From JBBWZH01 sp035544115 (GTDB lineage: Bacteria > Actinomycetota > Actinomycetes > Mycobacteriales > CADCTP01): a stretch of DNA of 64,000 nt. This document shows, in pieces, positions 48,758 to 57,856 of the stretch. The DNA lies in the NCBI GenBank assembly GCA_963714145.1, contig OY970235.1, positions 1,426,001 to 1,490,000 on the forward strand. Reading direction: 5' to 3'. Positions within the stretch are counted from its first letter, which is position 1. Each line of letters opens with the position of its first letter. The notes under the pieces are model-generated. The model was not told the DNA's origin. It did not search any database and worked only from the letters and a program-made list of their open reading frames with translations. Made by a program: the position numbers and the translations under genes.

Positions 48758-49651
48758 ATGAGCCGTGCCGCCGCGGCCCGCGCCGACCAGCACGCCGGGC
48801 CGTTCACCGAGCGGACCCCGCGGGTGGCCGCCGCCCGCCGGCTGACCCGCCGGGTCGGCCGGGACCGGGCCCAGGCGTTCCTGGCCGAGGGCCCGCAGGC
48901 GGTCCGCTCGGCGGTGGTCGAGCGGCCGGACACGGTCACCGAGGTCTTCGGCACCCCGGCCGCGCTCGACCGGCACCCGGACATCGCGATCGCCGCGCGC
49001 ACCGCCGGCCTTCCGGTCACCGCCGTCACCGAGGCCGCGGCCGCCGGCCTGTCCGAGACGGCCACCCCGCAGGGCATCGTCGCCGTCTGCCGCTTCCTCG
49101 ACGTCCCGCTCGCGGCGGCCCTGCTGCCGGCCGGGGCGAAGCTGGCGGCCGGGTCGCGCGGTGACCGCTGGTTGGTGGCGGTGCTGGCGGCGGTAGGCGA
49201 CCCGGGCAACGCCGGAACCGTGCTGCGGACCGCGGATGCGGCCGGCGCGGCCGCGGTGGTGTTCTCCGCCCGCAGCGTCGACCCGTACAACGGGAAGGCG
49301 GTCCGATCCAGCGCGGGCAGCCTGTTCCACCTGCCGGTGGTGCGCGGCGCCGAGGTGGCCGAGGCGGTCACCGCGGCCCGGGCCGCCGGCATCACCGTGC
49401 TGGCCGCGACCGGCGCCGGCGAGGCCGATCTGGACGAGTTGGCCGATGCCGGCCGGCTGGCCCAGCCGACCGCGTGGCTGTTCGGCAGCGAGGCGCACGG
49501 CCTGCCCGACGATCTCGCGGCGCTGGCCGACGCCCGGGTCCGGATCCCGATCCACGGGCGGGCGGAGAGCCTCAACCTGGCCGCCGCCGCCGCTGTCTGC
49601 CTCTACGCCAGCGCGCGGGCGCAGCGGGAATTACCGGGGCCTGCCGGGTAG
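48758..49651 (+). CDS. SpoU/TrmH family RNA 2'-O-methyltransferase
   Basis: 297 residues: an N-terminal substrate-binding domain (up to about residue 110) and a C-terminal knotted SPOUT domain with motifs LAAVGDPGNAGTVLRTADAAG, LFGSEAHGL and IPIHGRAESLNLAAAAAV. Members act on 23S rRNA or tRNA ribose; the exact target cannot be assigned. The position after rplT and before pheST is conserved in actinobacteria. ATG 48758. Confidence 0.92.
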   Translation: MSRAAAARADQHAGPFTERTPRVAAARRLTRRVGRDRAQAFLAEGPQAVRSAVVERPDTVTEVFGTPAALDRHPDIAIAARTAGLPVTAVTEAAAAGLSETATPQGIVAVCRFLDVPLAAALLPAGAKLAAGSRGDRWLVAVLAAVGDPGNAGTVLRTADAAGAAAVVFSARSVDPYNGKAVRSSAGSLFHLPVVRGAEVAEAVTAARAAGITVLAATGAGEADLDELADAGRLAQPTAWLFGSEAHGLPDDLAALADARVRIPIHGRAESLNLAAAAAVCLYASARAQRELPGPAG

Positions 49652-49728
49652 CACAATACCGGTCGTCATGTTATGTCCTGATCTGCGCAACCGGTGCGGT
49701 TGGCCGGACGCGATGGAGGGGGAGGACA

Positions 49729-50883
49729 TTGCGGGCCGAGGAGTACGCCGAAGGCGCCGCCCGTTCTGCACCGTCCGGTCGACCGACCGGGCTGCCGGCA
49801 TGCGGTCCGGACGAGGGGAGTCCGTACGACGAGTTGCCGGACGGGCTGCTGGTGGCCGGCCCGGACGGGCGGGTCGAGGTGCTGAACCCGGCCGGCTGCC
49901 GGCTGCTCGGCGTCCGCGCCGCCGACTGCCTCGGCCAGGACTACCGGGACGTGCTGCCGCTGATCGACCTGGCCGGCCGGGACTGGTGGGCCTGCACCGA
50001 CCCGTACCGGGGGCTGACCACCCGGACCGGGCAGCCGGAGCGCGCGCTGGAACTGCACCGCGGCCCCGGCCGTGGCCACCAACTGCTGGTCACCGCCCGG
50101 TACGTGCGCACCGGCGGGCGGCTGACCCGGCTGGTCGTCGCGTTCCGGGACACCCGGGCCAGGGAGCGGGCCGACCGGGACCGGGCCGACGTGGTCTCCG
50201 CGGTCGCGCACGAGATCCGCTCGCCGCTGACCACGGTCAAGGGCTTCACCGCGACCGTCCTGGCCAAGTGGGACCGGCTCACCGACGACCAGAAGCGCAC
50301 CATGCTGCGGGCGGTCGAGGCGGACGCCGACCGGGTCACCCGGCTGCTGTCCGACCTGCTGGACGTGTCCCGGATCGACGCCGGCCGGCTCACCCTGCAC
50401 CCGCAGGTGGTGGATCTGCCCGCGGCGGTGGAGCGGGTGCTGGCCGGCCGGGTGGCCAGCGGCGAGCCGGTCGACCGGTTCGACCTGCGGGTCACCCTGC
50501 CGCTGCCGGAGACCTGGCTGGACCCGGACCGGGTGGCGCAGGTGCTGGGGAACCTGGTGGAGAACGCGCTGCGGCACGGCGCCGGCCGGGTCACGGTCAC
50601 GGTCACCGCCGCGCAGACGCTGGCCGGGGCGCCGGCGGCCCTGGTCACCGTCGCCGACGAGGGCACCGGGATCAGCCCCGAGGTGCGGCACCGGATCTTC
50701 CGCGCGTTCTGGCGCGGCGGCCGGGGCAGCGGCAGCGGGCTCGGCCTGCACATCGTGAAAGGCCTGGTGGACGCGCACGGCGGCACCGTCGAGGTGGACG
50801 AGGCCCCGGGCGGCGGGGCCCGGTTCCGGGTCGTCTTCCCGGCCGGCGAGCCGCCCTACCAGACCCCACCGGTCGCCGGCTGA
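49729..50883 (+). CDS. PAS-domain sensor histidine kinase, orphan
   Basis: 384 residues from TTG 49729, chosen because GGGGGAGG lies directly upstream and no ATG/GTG is in frame nearby. Residues 35 to about 145 are PAS-like (DGLLVAGPDGRVEVLNPAGCRLLG). The H-box AVAHEIRSPLTTVKGF carries the phospho-accepting His at about residue 163. The ATPase domain has LGNLVENALRHG, VADEGTGISPE and GSGSGLGLHIVKGL. No transmembrane segment is visible, so it is probably cytosolic. No response regulator gene is near; it lies between the SpoU methylase and pheS. Confidence 0.9.
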   Translation: MRAEEYAEGAARSAPSGRPTGLPACGPDEGSPYDELPDGLLVAGPDGRVEVLNPAGCRLLGVRAADCLGQDYRDVLPLIDLAGRDWWACTDPYRGLTTRTGQPERALELHRGPGRGHQLLVTARYVRTGGRLTRLVVAFRDTRARERADRDRADVVSAVAHEIRSPLTTVKGFTATVLAKWDRLTDDQKRTMLRAVEADADRVTRLLSDLLDVSRIDAGRLTLHPQVVDLPAAVERVLAGRVASGEPVDRFDLRVTLPLPETWLDPDRVAQVLGNLVENALRHGAGRVTVTVTAAQTLAGAPAALVTVADEGTGISPEVRHRIFRAFWRGGRGSGSGLGLHIVKGLVDAHGGTVEVDEAPGGGARFRVVFPAGEPPYQTPPVAG

Positions 50884-50916
50884 CTGGCCGCGGCGGAAAC
50901 CGGGTCGGGCCGGCGT

Positions 50917-50945
50917 CGCCGCCGTCCCTACACTGCACGGCGGCG
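50917..50945 (+). promoter_or_regulatory. Putative pheS promoter bracketed by an inverted repeat
   Basis: TACACT (50929-50934) is a likely -10. It lies inside an 11-base centre flanked by perfect 9-base arms CGCCGCCGT (50917-50925) and ACGGCGGCG (50937-50945). A transcript would start near 50941, within the right arm. The arms may be an operator or coincidental. Confidence 0.4.
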
Positions 50946-50958
50946 ACACAGCGAGCAG

Positions 50959-51022
50959 GCACGCGGCGAAACAGGCACACGGCGAAACAGGCACACGGCG
51001 AAACAGGCACACGGCGAAACAG
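50959..51022 (+). repeat. 16-bp tandem repeat in the pheS leader
   Basis: Four contiguous copies of GCACACGGCGAAACAG (the first reads GCACGCGG...), in the untranslated leader of pheS and ending 30 bases before ATG 51053. Related fragments AGCGAGCAG flank both sides. No Phe codons or T-box motifs are present. Confidence 0.9.
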
Positions 51023-51052
51023 GGCAACAGCGAGCAGGGAGCGACCCAGGCG

Positions 51053-52162
51053 ATGTCCGGACCCAGTGGCGGGTACGACCCGAAGGAGGTAGCGGCGCTG
51101 TCCAGCGATGCGCTGGACGCGGCTGTCCGGGCGGCCGAGAAGGCCTTCGCCGAGGCCGGTGACCTGGCCGAACTGGCCCGGGTCCGGCCCGCGCACCTGG
51201 GTGACCGGTCGCCGCTGCGGCTGGCCCGCCGCGAGGTCGGCGGCCTGCCGCCGCAGGCCCGGTCCGACGCCGGCCGCCGGCTGAACGAGGCGATGGCCGC
51301 CGCGCAGGCCGGGTACGAGGCCCGGCTGGCCGCGCTCACCGCCGAACGGGACGATCGGGTGCTGCGCGAGGAGGCGGTGGACGTCACGCTGCCCTGGGAC
51401 CGCCGTACGGTCGGCGCCCGGCACCCGCTGACCAGCCTGTCCGACCGGATCTCGGACGTGTTCGTCGCGATGGGCTACGAGGTCGCCGAGGGGCCCGAGG
51501 TCGAGGCCGAGTGGTTCAACTTCGACGCGCTCAACTTCGGCCGGGACCACCCGGCGCGCACCGAGATGGACACGTTCCACGTCGCACCGCCCGGCTCCGG
51601 CGTGGTGCTGCGCACGCACACCTCGCCGGTGCAGGCCCGGGTGATGCTGGCCCGCAAGCCCCCGATCTACATCATCTGCCCCGGCACCGTCTTCCGCACC
51701 GACGAGCTGGACGCCACCCACACCCCGGTGTTCACCCAGGTCGAGGGCCTGGCCGTGGACGAGGGCATCACGATGGCGCACCTGCGCGGCACGCTGGACC
51801 AGTTCGCTGCGGCGATGTTCGGCCCCGGCCTGCGCACCCGGTTCCGGCCCTCGTTCTTCCCGTTCACCGAGCCATCCGCCGAGTTCGACCTGCAGTGCTG
51901 GGTCTGCCGGGGCGCGTCGGTGGGCAATCCGGACCGGCCCTGCCGCACCTGCCGGTCCGAGGGCTGGGTGGAGTGGGGTGGCTGCGGCATGGTCAACCCG
52001 CGGGTGCTGGTCGCCTGCGGGGTCGACCCGGTCCGGTACTCCGGCTTCGCGTTCGGGATGGGCGTGGAACGGACGCTGATGGCCCGGCACGACGCCGCGG
52101 ACATGCGCGACATGGTCGAGGGCGACGTGCGGTTCAGCCGCGCGTTCGGCATGGAGGTGTGA
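51053..52162 (+). CDS. pheS: Phenylalanyl-tRNA synthetase alpha subunit
   Basis: Class II catalytic subunit of the (alpha-beta)2 enzyme. 369 residues: an N-terminal coiled-coil arm (about 1-90), then the catalytic core with GYEVAEGPEVEAEWFNFDALN, RTHTSPVQARVM (motif 1/2 region), FRPSFFPFTEPSAEFD and motif 3 FAFGMGVERTLMARH. ATG 51053, three bases before pheT. Confidence 0.97.
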   Translation: MSGPSGGYDPKEVAALSSDALDAAVRAAEKAFAEAGDLAELARVRPAHLGDRSPLRLARREVGGLPPQARSDAGRRLNEAMAAAQAGYEARLAALTAERDDRVLREEAVDVTLPWDRRTVGARHPLTSLSDRISDVFVAMGYEVAEGPEVEAEWFNFDALNFGRDHPARTEMDTFHVAPPGSGVVLRTHTSPVQARVMLARKPPIYIICPGTVFRTDELDATHTPVFTQVEGLAVDEGITMAHLRGTLDQFAAAMFGPGLRTRFRPSFFPFTEPSAEFDLQCWVCRGASVGNPDRPCRTCRSEGWVEWGGCGMVNPRVLVACGVDPVRYSGFAFGMGVERTLMARHDAADMRDMVEGDVRFSRAFGMEV

Positions 52163-52165
52163 GCG

Positions 52166-54637
52166 GTGCTGGTCCCGCTGTCCTGGTTGGCCGAGTACGT
52201 CGACCTGCCCGGCCGACCCGGTCGTGAGGTGGCCGCCGGGCTGATCCGGGTCGGGCTCGAGGTGGAGGCGGTCGAGCCGGTGGGTGCCGACCTGTCCGGC
52301 CCGCTGGTGGTCGGCCAGGTGCTGTCCTTCGAGGAGTTCACCGCGAGCAACGGCAAGACCGTCCGCTGGTGCCAGGTCCGGGTGGACGAGGCCGGGGAGC
52401 CGCGCGGCATCGTCTGCGGGGCGCTCAACTTCGCCGCCGGCGACCGGGTGGTGGTGGCGCTGCCGGGCACCGTGCTGCCCGGCGGGTTCGCGATCGCCGC
52501 CCGCAAGACCTACGGGCACGTCTCGGACGGGATGATCTGCTCGGCCCGCGAGCTGGGGCTGGGCGAGGACCACACCGGCATCCTGGTGCTGCCCGCGGAC
52601 GCGCCGCTCGGCGCCGACGCGGTCGGCTACCTGGAACTGCGCGACGAGGTGCTGGACATCGCGGTGACCCCGGACCGGGCGTACGCGCTGTCGATCCGGG
52701 GCATGGCCCGGGAGGCCTCGCACGCGTTCGACGCGCCCTACCGGGACCCGGCCGAGCAGGTCCGGGTGCCCGAGCCGGATGACGCCGGCTGGCCGGTGCG
52801 GCTGACCGGTGCCGGCTGTGACCGGTTCTCCACCCGCACGGTGACCGGACTGGACCCGGCCGCGCCGTCCCCGCTCTGGCTGCGCCGCCGGCTGCTGCTG
52901 GCCGGCATGCGCCCGATCTCGCTGATCGTGGACGTCACCAACTACGTGATGATCGAGACCGGGCAGCCGCTGCACGCGTTCGACCGCGCGCTGCTGACCG
53001 GACCGATCGCGGTCCGCCGGGCCGCGGCCGGCGAGACGATCACCACGCTGGACGGCGTGCAGCGCCGGCTCGACCCGGACGACCTGCTGGTCACCGACGA
53101 CTCCGGCCCGATCGCGCTGGCCGGGGTGATGGGCGGGGCGTCCACCGAGATCGGCCCGGCCACCACCGACGTGGTGCTGGAAGCGGCGCACTGGGACCCG
53201 CCGAGCGTGTTCCGCACCGCCCGCCGGCACAAGCTGCCGTCCGAGGCGGCCCGCCGGTTCGAGCGCGGCGTCGACCCCGAGGTCGCCGGGCCGGCCCTGC
53301 AGCGGGCCGCCGACCTGCTGGTGGAGTACGGCGGCGGGGCCGCCGGCGCCGGCTACACGGTGGCCGGCCCCGGCCCGGACCGGGTCACGATCACGGTGGC
53401 GGTCGACCTGCCGGCGCGGGTAGCCGGCTTCCCGATCAGCGGCGAGACGGCGGTGCGCCGGCTGGAGCAGGTCGGCTGCGCGGTGGGCGGCGCGTCCGGT
53501 GACATTCTCGGCGTGATCCCGCCGAGCTGGCGGGCCGACCTGGGCACCCCGGCCGACCTGGTCGAGGAGGTCATCCGGCTGGAGGGCTACGACCGGATCC
53601 CGTCGGTGCTGCCGACCCCGCCGCCCGGTCGCGGCCTGACCGACGGGCAGCGGGCCCGCCGGTCGGTCGGCCGGGCGCTGGCCGAGTCCGGGTATGTCGA
53701 GGTGCGCTCCTCGCCGTTCCTCGCGCCGTCCGTGCCGGACGCGCTCGGGCTGTCCGAGGACGACGAGCGCCGCCGGGCGCTCCGGCTGGTGAACCCGCTG
53801 GCCGACACCGAGCCGGAGCTGCGCACCACGCTGCTGCCCGGGCTGCTGGCCACGCTGCGCCGCAATGTCGGGCGCGGCCAGCGCGACGTCGCGCTGTTCG
53901 AGCTGGGTCTGGTCTACCTGCCCAGGCCGGCCACCCCGGCGGCGCCGCTGGTCGGCGTCGACGGGCCGCCCACCGAGGCGGAGTTGACCGCGCTCGCCGC
54001 CGCGCTGCCGGATCAGCCCCGGCACCTGGCGGCGGTGCTGGCCGGCGACCGCGAGCCGGCCGGCTGGTGGGGGGCCGCCCAGCCGGCGAGCTGGGCGGAC
54101 GCGATCGAGGCGGCGCGGACGGTGGCCCGGGCGGTCGGCGTCCCGCTGGCCGTGCGGGCCGACCGGCACGCCCCCTGGCACCCGGGCCGGTGTGCCGCCC
54201 TGCTCAGCGGCGAGCACGTGGTCGGCTGGGCCGGCGAGTTGCATCCACGGGTGATCGCCGAGCTGGAACTGCCCGAGCGCACCGCCGCGATGGAGCTGGA
54301 CCTGGACCGGCTCGGCCTCGGCGGCCCGGTGCGCGCGCCGGAGATCTCCAGCTACCCGCCGGCCCTGCTGGACGTGGCGCTGCTGGTGCCGGCCGCGGTG
54401 CCGGCGGCCGAGGTCGAAGGGGCGCTGCGCGCCGGCGCCGGTGACCTGCTCGAGTCGCTGCGCCTGTTCGACCTGTATGTGGACGACGACCGGCTCGGCC
54501 CGGGCCGCCGCTCGCTGGCCTACGCCTTGCGCTTCCGCGCCCCGGACCGCACGCTGACCGTCGAGGAGGCCACGGCCGCCCGGGACGCCGCCGTCGAGGA
54601 GGTGACCCGCCGGACCGGCGCGACTCTGCGCGGCTGA
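52166..54637 (+). CDS. pheT: Phenylalanyl-tRNA synthetase beta subunit
   Basis: 823 residues. Domains in order: N-terminal VPLSWLAEYVDLP, tRNA-binding OB fold (about 45-155, RWCQVRVDE, VCGALNFAAGD), the B3/B4 editing domain (about 215-400), B5, the catalytic-like core (about 490-700, LVNPLADTEPELRTTLLPGLL), and the C-terminal FDX-ACB anticodon domain (SSYPPALLDVALLV to the end). GTG 52166. Co-transcribed with pheS. Confidence 0.97.
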   Translation: MLVPLSWLAEYVDLPGRPGREVAAGLIRVGLEVEAVEPVGADLSGPLVVGQVLSFEEFTASNGKTVRWCQVRVDEAGEPRGIVCGALNFAAGDRVVVALPGTVLPGGFAIAARKTYGHVSDGMICSARELGLGEDHTGILVLPADAPLGADAVGYLELRDEVLDIAVTPDRAYALSIRGMAREASHAFDAPYRDPAEQVRVPEPDDAGWPVRLTGAGCDRFSTRTVTGLDPAAPSPLWLRRRLLLAGMRPISLIVDVTNYVMIETGQPLHAFDRALLTGPIAVRRAAAGETITTLDGVQRRLDPDDLLVTDDSGPIALAGVMGGASTEIGPATTDVVLEAAHWDPPSVFRTARRHKLPSEAARRFERGVDPEVAGPALQRAADLLVEYGGGAAGAGYTVAGPGPDRVTITVAVDLPARVAGFPISGETAVRRLEQVGCAVGGASGDILGVIPPSWRADLGTPADLVEEVIRLEGYDRIPSVLPTPPPGRGLTDGQRARRSVGRALAESGYVEVRSSPFLAPSVPDALGLSEDDERRRALRLVNPLADTEPELRTTLLPGLLATLRRNVGRGQRDVALFELGLVYLPRPATPAAPLVGVDGPPTEAELTALAAALPDQPRHLAAVLAGDREPAGWWGAAQPASWADAIEAARTVARAVGVPLAVRADRHAPWHPGRCAALLSGEHVVGWAGELHPRVIAELELPERTAAMELDLDRLGLGGPVRAPEISSYPPALLDVALLVPAAVPAAEVEGALRAGAGDLLESLRLFDLYVDDDRLGPGRRSLAYALRFRAPDRTLTVEEATAARDAAVEEVTRRTGATLRG

Positions 54638-54657
54638 CCCCGCTGGAGCAACTCTGC

Positions 54658-54688
54658 TTGCATGTTCATTCATTGGCCCGCATACTAT
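54658..54688 (+). promoter_or_regulatory. argC promoter overlapping an ARG box
   Basis: TGCAT-GTTC-ATTCA (54659-54672) matches the palindromic ARG box pattern TGNAT-N4-ATNCA bound by ArgR. It overlaps TTGCAT (54658-54663), a possible -35 (19-base spacer), and precedes the -10 TACTAT (54683-54688). The -10 ends five bases before ATG 54694, so the argC mRNA is probably leaderless. This AT-rich patch stands out from its GC-rich surroundings. ArgR bound here would block transcription of the arginine operon. Confidence 0.6.
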
Positions 54689-54693
54689 TACGT

Positions 54694-55710
54694 ATGGGTG
54701 TCACTGTTGCTGTTGCTGGAGCAAGCGGATACGCCGGTGGCGAGCTGCTGCGGTTGCTCTCGAACCACCCTGATATCGAGATCGGAGCGGTAACCGCGCA
54801 CGGCAGCGCGGGTCAGCAGTTGGGTGCCGTGCACCCTCAGCTGCGCAGCCTCGCCGGCCGGGTGCTGGTGTCGACCGACGCGGCCGCGGTAATAGGCGCC
54901 GACCTTGTGTTTCTGGCGCTGCCGCACGGGGAGTCGCCGGGGTTTGCGCACGGCCTTCCACCGGAGGTACGGGTGGTCGACCTGGCCGGCGACCACCGGC
55001 TGGCCGACCCGGCAGCGCACGCCGCCTACTACACCGGCGACTACCCGGGCGTGTGGACGTACGGGCTGCCCGAGCTGCCGGGCCAGCGGGCCCGCATCGC
55101 CGACAGCGCCCGGGTGGCCAACACGGGCTGCTACGCGGCCGCGGTCACCCTCGCGCTGGCGCCGCTGGTCGGTGCCGGCCTGGTCGAGCCGGCGGATGTG
55201 GTCGCGGTGGCAGCCTCCGGCACGTCCGGGGCGGGTCGCTCGGCCAAGGCGCACCTGCTCGGCAGCGAGGTGATGGGCGACCTGTCGCCTTACCGGGTCG
55301 GTGCGCACCAGCACCTGCCGGAGATCCTGCAGGCCGCCGGCGCCACCTCGCTCTCGTTCACGCCGGTGCTGGCGCCGATGCCGCGCGGCATCCTGGCCAC
55401 CGTCACCGCCCGCCCGAGCCGTCCCGGCGTCACCGAGGACGACGCCCGGGCCGTGCTGGCGGCCGCCTACCAGGGGGAGCCGTTCGTGCACCTGCTCCCG
55501 GCCGGGCAGTGGCCGCACACGGCGGCCACCTTCGGCAGCAACTCCGTTCACCTGCAGGTCACGGTCGACGCGTCGGCCGGCCGAGTGGTGGTGTGCAGCG
55601 CGCTCGACAACCTGGGCAAGGGCGCGGCCGGCCAGGCCGTGCAGTGCGCCAACCTGATGCTCGGCCTGCCTGAGACTGCCGGCCTGAGCGCGGACGGGGT
55701 GGCGCCATGA
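54694..55710 (+). CDS. argC: N-acetyl-gamma-glutamyl-phosphate reductase
   Basis: Reduces N-acetylglutamyl phosphate to the semialdehyde with NADPH. 338 residues. NADP loop VAVAGASGYAGGELLRLL, catalytic Cys in NTGCYAAAVTLAL, then ASGTSGAGR and GAHQHLPEI. ATG 54694 is preferred over upstream TTG 54658, which lies in the promoter; it sits five bases after a -10 box. First gene of argCJBDFRGH; the stop overlaps argJ (ATGA). Confidence 0.96.
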   Translation: MGVTVAVAGASGYAGGELLRLLSNHPDIEIGAVTAHGSAGQQLGAVHPQLRSLAGRVLVSTDAAAVIGADLVFLALPHGESPGFAHGLPPEVRVVDLAGDHRLADPAAHAAYYTGDYPGVWTYGLPELPGQRARIADSARVANTGCYAAAVTLALAPLVGAGLVEPADVVAVAASGTSGAGRSAKAHLLGSEVMGDLSPYRVGAHQHLPEILQAAGATSLSFTPVLAPMPRGILATVTARPSRPGVTEDDARAVLAAAYQGEPFVHLLPAGQWPHTAATFGSNSVHLQVTVDASAGRVVVCSALDNLGKGAAGQAVQCANLMLGLPETAGLSADGVAP

Positions 55711-56858
55711 CGGTCACCACACCAAAGGGCTTCCGGGCGGCCGGGGTCGCCGCCGGCATCAACTCGACCGGCACGCTCGACCTGGCGTTGATCGTCAACG
55801 ACGGCCCGCGCGACGCGGCCGCTGGCGTGTTCACGGTGAACCGGGTCCAGGCCGCGCCGGTGGTCTGGTCCCGGCAGGTGTTGTCCACCGGCCGGCTGAC
55901 GGCGGTCGTGCTGAATTCCGGCGGCGCGAACGCCTGCACCGGCCCGGGCGGGTTCGCTGACGCGCACGCCACGGCCGAGGCGGTAGCCGCCGCGACCGGT
56001 GCCGGCGCGGTCGATGTGGCGGTCTGCTCCACCGGTCTGATCGGCGCCCGGCTGCCGATGGACGCGGTGCTGGCCGGCGTGGAGAAGGCCGCCGCCGCGC
56101 TCTCCGCGGCCGGTGGGGACGACGCCGCCCGGGCGATCATGACCACCGATACCGTGCCGAAGAACGCGGTCCGGGCCGGCCCCGGCTGGACCGTGGGCGG
56201 CATGGCCAAGGGCGCCGGCATGCTCGCCCCAGGCCTGGCCACCATGCTCTGCGTGCTCACCACCGACGCCGTGGTCGACCAGCCGACGTTGGACAGTGCC
56301 CTGCGGGCAGCCACCCGGCGCACGTTCGACCGGGTCGACTCGGACGGCTGCCTGTCCACGAACGACACCGTGCTGCTGCTGGCCAGCGGTGCCTCCGGTG
56401 TCACCGCCGACCCGGCCGAGTTCGCCGCCGCGGTGCACGACATCTCCGCCGACCTGTGCGCCCAGTTGCTGGCTGACGCCGAGGGCGCGACCAAGGAGGT
56501 GCAGATCGAGGTCCGCTCGGCGGCCAGCGAGGACGATGCGGTCCAGGTGGGCCGCGCGGTCGCCCGCAGCGCGCTGCTGAAGTGCGCGCTGTTCGGCAAC
56601 GACCCGAACTGGGGCCGGGTGCTGGCAGCGGTCGGCACCACCACCGCGGTGTTCGAGCCTGACCAGCTCGCCGTCGCGATGAACGGCGTCCAGGTCTGCC
56701 GCGGCGGTGCCATCGGTGAGCCGCGTGATCAGGTCGACCTGTCCGGCCGCATGATCCACATCGTGATCGACCTGAACGCCGGCGCTGACACCGCCACCGT
56801 CTGGACGAACGACCTGTCCGACGGGTACGTCTTCGAGAACTCGGCGTACTCGTCATGA
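55707..56858 (+). CDS. argJ: Glutamate N-acetyltransferase / ornithine acetyltransferase
   Basis: Recycles the acetyl group from N-acetylornithine to glutamate. 383 residues. The self-cleavage site is in KGAGMLAPGLATMLC, where the Thr of ATML becomes the nucleophile of the beta chain. FGNDPNWGRVLAA and NSGGANACTG are conserved. ATGA overlaps on both sides link it to argC and argB. Confidence 0.96.
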   Translation: MTVTTPKGFRAAGVAAGINSTGTLDLALIVNDGPRDAAAGVFTVNRVQAAPVVWSRQVLSTGRLTAVVLNSGGANACTGPGGFADAHATAEAVAAATGAGAVDVAVCSTGLIGARLPMDAVLAGVEKAAAALSAAGGDDAARAIMTTDTVPKNAVRAGPGWTVGGMAKGAGMLAPGLATMLCVLTTDAVVDQPTLDSALRAATRRTFDRVDSDGCLSTNDTVLLLASGASGVTADPAEFAAAVHDISADLCAQLLADAEGATKEVQIEVRSAASEDDAVQVGRAVARSALLKCALFGNDPNWGRVLAAVGTTTAVFEPDQLAVAMNGVQVCRGGAIGEPRDQVDLSGRMIHIVIDLNAGADTATVWTNDLSDGYVFENSAYSS

Positions 56859-57856
56859 CCAGGCCCGCTCCCGGCTCCGGTGACGTGGTGGCAGAGCAGG
56901 CCCGATCCCGCACGGCGGCGCTGGCGAAGGCGAGCGCGCTGGTGGAGGCACTGCCCTGGCTGCGCCGGTTCCACGGCGCGATCATCGTGCTCAAGTACGG
57001 CGGGCACGCGATGACCGACCCGGCGCTGCAACGCGCGTTCGCCGAGGACGTGGTGTTCCTGCGCTACGCCGGGCTGCGGCCGGTGGTCGTGCACGGCGGC
57101 GGTCCGCAGATCACGGCCCACCTCGACCGGCTCGGCATCCACAGCGAGTTCCACGGCGGCCAGCGGGTGACCACCCCGGAGGCGATGGAGGTGGTCCGGA
57201 TGGTGCTGGTCGGCCAGGTGAACGGGGATGTCGTCCGGCAGGTGAACGACCACGGCCCGTTCGCGATCGGCCTGTCCGGGGAGGACGCCGGGCTGCTCAC
57301 CGCCGAGCGGCGGACCGCCCTGGTGGCCGGCAAGGAGGTAGACCTGGGCCTGGTCGGCAACGTGGTGGCGGTCGACCCGGGCGCCGTGCACGCGCTGCTC
57401 GCCGACGAGCGGATCCCGGTGGTGGCCACCGTCGCCCGCGGCCTGGACGGCGGCTCGTACAACGTCAACGCCGATCTGGCCGCCGCCGCGCTCGCGGTGG
57501 CCCTGCAGGCGCAGAAGCTGGTCGTGCTCACCGACGTCGAGGGCCTCTACGCGCACTGGCCGCCGCCGACCGACCCGGCCGAGCTGGCCGACGACGTGAT
57601 CAGCCAGATCACCGCCAGCGAGCTGGAGCAGCGGCTACCCACGCTCAGCTCGGGCATGGTGCCGAAGATGGAGGCCTGCCTGCGGGCGGTGCGCGGCGGG
57701 GTGCCACAGGCGCACGTGCTCGACGGTCGGCTGCCGCACGCCGCGTTGCTGGAAGTGGTCACCGACGCCGGTATCGGCACCATGGTGCTGCCGGATCCGC
57801 CCGCGCCGCGGTCGCCGGCCGACAGCGCGTCCGGACGCACGGCGGTGACCGCGTGA
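56855..57856 (+). CDS. argB: Acetylglutamate kinase
   Basis: Phosphorylates N-acetylglutamate; usual point of arginine feedback. 333 residues. LKYGGHAM with the catalytic Lys, VHGGGPQI for substrate and ATP, ALSVGEDAG-like GLSGEDAGLLTA, and YNVNADLAAAALA. Its N-terminal helix (about residues 15-35) is the type seen in arginine-sensitive hexameric enzymes. The C-terminus has a short Pro/Ala tail. Overlaps argJ (ATGA) and argD (GTGA). Confidence 0.96.
   Translation: MTRPAPGSGDVVAEQARSRTAALAKASALVEALPWLRRFHGAIIVLKYGGHAMTDPALQRAFAEDVVFLRYAGLRPVVVHGGGPQITAHLDRLGIHSEFHGGQRVTTPEAMEVVRMVLVGQVNGDVVRQVNDHGPFAIGLSGEDAGLLTAERRTALVAGKEVDLGLVGNVVAVDPGAVHALLADERIPVVATVARGLDGGSYNVNADLAAAALAVALQAQKLVVLTDVEGLYAHWPPPTDPAELADDVISQITASELEQRLPTLSSGMVPKMEACLRAVRGGVPQAHVLDGRLPHAALLEVVTDAGIGTMVLPDPPAPRSPADSASGRTAVTA

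Noticed and set aside
50883..51053. T-box or Phe leader peptide in front of pheS
   Set aside because: No T-box antiterminator motif and no short frame rich in Phe codons on the + strand.
50672..54673. 1333-residue open frame on the minus strand
   Set aside because: Antisense shadow of pheS and pheT, which are fully conserved on the + strand.
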